Of a stretch of 34,072 nucleotides of DNA, positions 32,274 to 34,072 are shown piece by piece. Position 1 is the first letter of the stretch; the number at the start of each line of letters is the position of its first letter. Both the position numbers and the translations under genes were made by a program. The stretch comes from Treponema sp. (GTDB lineage Bacteria; Spirochaetota; Spirochaetia; Treponematales; Breznakiellaceae). The notes under the pieces are model-generated. The model did not search any database and was not told where the DNA came from. It was given only the letters and a program-made list of their open reading frames with translations. The DNA is taken from the NCBI GenBank assembly GCA_031265435.1, contig JAISCR010000087.1, positions 1-34,072 of the forward strand, read 5' to 3'.

Positions 32274-32553
32274 TTTTCAAGCCGATTTTTGCTCTTAAGC
32301 TTGAAAAAACTTCTTCATTGTCATACACCCTGCCGTCTTGTATGGATTTTTCAGAAACCTGTAATAATTTCATAATAGATAAGGCATTGACCATATTCTG
32401 ATATGATTCGACATCCAATAAAACTCCCCGCGCTTCCCCGTGCTGAGTAACAATTATTGGTTTTTTATGTTCATTAATATAATTAATCATATCCGCAGCG
32501 TTTGTTTTGATGTACGAAATCGGCTTTATATCTTCCTTTAAGTTGATATTCAT
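32266..32553 (-). CDS. Phd/YefM-type antitoxin
   Basis: This 95-residue protein has the Phd/YefM antitoxin pattern: SYIKTNAADMINYINEH (19-35) then KPIIVTQHGEARGVLLDVESY (37-57), a DNA-binding and dimerisation unit, followed by a C-terminal tail that normally wraps the toxin. The start is ATG 32553, with GGAGG 8 nt upstream; an earlier ATG at 32574 is possible but lacks such a site. Its stop overlaps the start of a broken ParE/RelE toxin, so the antitoxin survives without an active local partner. It may still repress its own promoter or neutralise a related toxin elsewhere. Confidence 0.85.
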   Translation of the reverse strand: MNINLKEDIKPISYIKTNAADMINYINEHKKPIIVTQHGEARGVLLDVESYQNMVNALSIMKLLQVSEKSIQDGRVYDNEEVFSSLRAKIGLKNG

Positions 32554-32686
32554 AACATTTTCCTCCAACATCATTCAGTACATAAAAGATACCAAAGAAA
32601 GCCTGTTATGTCAAGCGTTTTTGGCAAGCATTTCACGGGAGGAGTAGACAACCGGGCCGGGAAACGGAAGAATATCATTTTTTCGA

Positions 32687-32715
32687 TTGCGAAAACCCGG
32701 CTCTCCTGTTATACT
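32687..32715 (+). promoter_or_regulatory. Promoter of the DUF2804 gene
   Basis: TTGCGA (32687-32692), a 17-nt spacer and TATACT (32710-32715). The start near 32722 gives a leader of about 36 nt with GGAGGAG before ATG 32758. Confidence 0.65.
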
Positions 32716-32757
32716 GTGTTATTCCGGGTTATTGATATTCGCACGGAGGAGAAAATT

Positions 32758-33789
32758 ATGCAGCGTGAAATTATGGCACAAACGGATCTTCTGGATAAAA
32801 GTGGCAATGTGTTATATCCGGGTTACGCCCGGCGCATGCTTGTCCGTTATAACCGGGAGAATATACGCTCCCGTCCTTTTGCGCTCAAAGAATGGGATTT
32901 TTACCAGCTTGCCCAGGGGGACTGGATATTGCAGACCACCATAGGGCATGTATCTTATGCGGCTTCAATTTCGGCCACTCTGTTCAATCTCCGTACCGGT
33001 CAAAGGGCCGGTTTTAACAGGATGCGTCCTTTGCCCCTGCGCAGTTTGAATATGCCGCTAAACCCCGAGGAACCCAACAGGCTGGAAGTAAAGGGCGGCG
33101 ATTATTCTGCCGCGTATTATGTAAGCGAAAAAACCCGTCGCATTGTTTTTAAAGCCCGGGAAAAAACAGGTCTGGTAGATATTGATATAACCCTGAACAA
33201 CGATCCTGCCAACGAAAAAATGGTAATTGTTACTCCCTTCAAAAAAAAGCCAAATCAGTTCTACCTTAATTACAAAGAAAATTTCTGGGGCGGGTCAGGG
33301 TATTTTACCCAGGCCGCGGAAGGGGGCGGCGATCTTACGGTGAACTTCGGCGGCGATACAACGGCGCTTATTGACTGGGGGCGCGGGGTGTGGCCCTTTA
33401 CCCAGGAATGGTTTTGGGGTAACTGCACCGCTTTTCTTGACGGACACCGCTTCGGTTTTAACATAGGCTGGGGCTTCGGCGATCTGAGCCATGCCTCGGA
33501 GAATATGGTGTTTTATGACGGTAAGGCCTATAAGCTGGGAATTCTGGATGTAAAACGGGAGGGCGGTAATTACATGGCAGACTGGCATTTTACCAGCGAC
33601 GACGGCATTCTTGACCTCGTGATGCAGCCGTTTTATGACAACTATACCCGGACTAAAATTCTCTTTATCGACACCCATTGTCATCAGATCTACGGAGCCT
33701 TCAGCGGTACTGTACGCATCCCCGGCGGCAAGACGCTGGAGTTGAAAAAGATAAGGGCTTTCTGTGAACACGCTGAAAATCGCTGGTAG
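32758..33789 (+). CDS. DUF2804 family protein
   Basis: This 343-residue protein matches the DUF2804 family of unknown function, with typical stretches such as WDFYQLAQGDWILQTTIGHVSY near the start, the NFGGDTTALIDWGRGVWPF region and FGFNIGWGFGD in the second half. It lacks a signal peptide or membrane segments and looks like a cytoplasmic beta-rich protein (lipocalin/CrtC-like fold has been suggested for related families). The ATG at 32758 is chosen because a strong promoter and GGAGGAG lie just upstream; the longer start at 32608 would precede the promoter. It is monocistronic as far as can be seen. Confidence 0.85.
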   Translation: MQREIMAQTDLLDKSGNVLYPGYARRMLVRYNRENIRSRPFALKEWDFYQLAQGDWILQTTIGHVSYAASISATLFNLRTGQRAGFNRMRPLPLRSLNMPLNPEEPNRLEVKGGDYSAAYYVSEKTRRIVFKAREKTGLVDIDITLNNDPANEKMVIVTPFKKKPNQFYLNYKENFWGGSGYFTQAAEGGGDLTVNFGGDTTALIDWGRGVWPFTQEWFWGNCTAFLDGHRFGFNIGWGFGDLSHASENMVFYDGKAYKLGILDVKREGGNYMADWHFTSDDGILDLVMQPFYDNYTRTKILFIDTHCHQIYGAFSGTVRIPGGKTLELKKIRAFCEHAENRW

Positions 33790-33820
33790 TATTTGAAGAA
33801 TATCCCTTGCGGAGTATGAT

Positions 33821-33937
33821 ATGAACCCGGGACAATTTAACCGTACCGCCATCGAATTTGACAAAACGGTACTCCCGCACTCCCAATCCTCAGGCTGTAT
33901 TTGTGATTCCTCTAAATCTCCTGAGACAATTCCCTGA
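33821..33937 (+). pseudogene. Probable truncated gene start
   Basis: After a GGAG, an ATG at 33821 opens a 38-codon frame (MNPGQFNRTAIEFDKTVLPH at its start) that dies inside the transposase 3' region. It reads like the beginning of a real gene cut by an insertion. I cannot name the family, and a chance frame is possible. Confidence 0.3.
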
Positions 33938-34072
33938 CTGTTTCAGTATCCAGCCCGGAAAATTTGACGACCTGTTCAAGGTCAAATCCGTTTTTGACGA
34001 GGTTTTTTGCTACCTCCCGCTTGCCATTTGCCTCGCCCCGAACTTCAAATTTTGCGGGCTGGATACTGAAAC
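33912..34072 (-). CDS. C-terminus of Rpn/PD-(D/E)XK nuclease family transposase (partial)
   Basis: The minus strand enters from the right edge and ends at TAG (33912-33914) after 52 codons. The tail reads GEANGKREVAKNLVKNGFDL and then EQVVKFSGLDTETVRELSQEI, the charged helix and helix-turn-helix-like end typical of Rpn (recombination-promoting nuclease) or PD-(D/E)XK transposase-like proteins. The catalytic part lies outside the window. The DNA of this tail includes an 18-bp inverted repeat with a segment at the window edge, which is unusual within a coding region. Confidence 0.7.
   Translation of the reverse strand, partial: FSIQPAKFEVRGEANGKREVAKNLVKNGFDLEQVVKFSGLDTETVRELSQEI
33940..34072. 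repeat. Perfect 18-bp inverted repeat in the transposase tail
   Basis: GTTTCAGTATCCAGCCCG at 33940-33957 is exactly inverted at 34055-34072, the last bases of the window. It may continue outside. Both arms fall in the transposase reading frame. Confidence 0.8.

Noticed and set aside
32608-32757. Extended start for the DUF2804 protein
   Set aside because: The added 50 residues precede and include the promoter; ATG 32758 has a far better ribosome binding site.
1-34072. tRNA, rRNA and classic riboswitches
   Set aside because: Reading the gaps on both strands showed no cloverleaf with CCA-type end, no rRNA stretches and no recognisable riboswitch core.

Overview
The window reads as a chromosomal segment of a gut-type spirochaete, most like a host-associated Treponema of termite hindguts. 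This is inferred from gene content and style: spirochaete-type lipoproteins, ABC importers lacking a local ATPase, a YgeW/YgeY locus, an orphan sodium-pump gamma subunit, and many small palindromic repeats. No rRNA or tRNA is present, so the taxonomy is not proven. By eye, base composition drops from GC-rich on the left to AT-rich around the toxin-antitoxin genes near 31.3-32.6 kb.

Layout. 1-2360 (-): a hybrid sensor histidine kinase with a periplasmic solute-binding sensor, cut by the window edge. 2.5-5.3 kb: an M20 amidohydrolase and a YfcC-type carrier. 5.4-8.5 kb: a small hypothetical protein, an OadG-like subunit, an orphan D12-class adenine methyltransferase and an EamA transporter (-). 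8.5-13.8 kb: a promoter-led operon of two fold-type-II PLP enzymes (one threonine-synthase-like), a YgeY-type hydrolase and the YgeW knotted carbamoyltransferase, probably for breaking down a carbamoylated amino acid. 13.8-18.1 kb: a B12-binding radical SAM protein and a family B DNA polymerase. 18.2-23.2 kb: a metal locus with an HMA-SafE-cupredoxin fusion, a DUF2318 protein and a CopA-type ATPase that carries two palindromic in-frame insertions. 23.3-24.0 kb: a lipoprotein of unknown role.

24.2-31.1 kb is the most interesting part. An AraC-family regulator is followed by a UroD-like protein, a sugar-type ABC importer (binding lipoprotein and two permeases) and a second UroD-like protein. 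The regulator's only well-placed start codon (strong promoter, good ribosome binding site) lies just before a run of 14 cytosines and is out of frame with the regulator body. Changing the tract to 13 or 16 C restores one continuous protein, so the operon may be phase-variable. Hairpins flank the binding-protein gene, and one type of hairpin-plus-ribosome-binding-site module recurs at the lipoprotein gene.

31.1-34.07 kb is accessory DNA: an MNT/HEPN toxin-antitoxin pair bracketed by a 39-bp direct repeat of the UroD-like gene's 3' end, a Phd/YefM antitoxin with a broken ParE/RelE toxin, a DUF2804 protein, a probable truncated gene start, and the C-terminus of an Rpn/PD-(D/E)XK-type transposase.

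Besides genes, the window holds four repeat types: a 109-128-bp palindromic element with GAAGAA/TTCTTC ends (three copies), a short TGTYC-type palindrome (three copies), the hairpin-RBS module (two loci), and tandemly duplicated ribosome binding sites (two loci).
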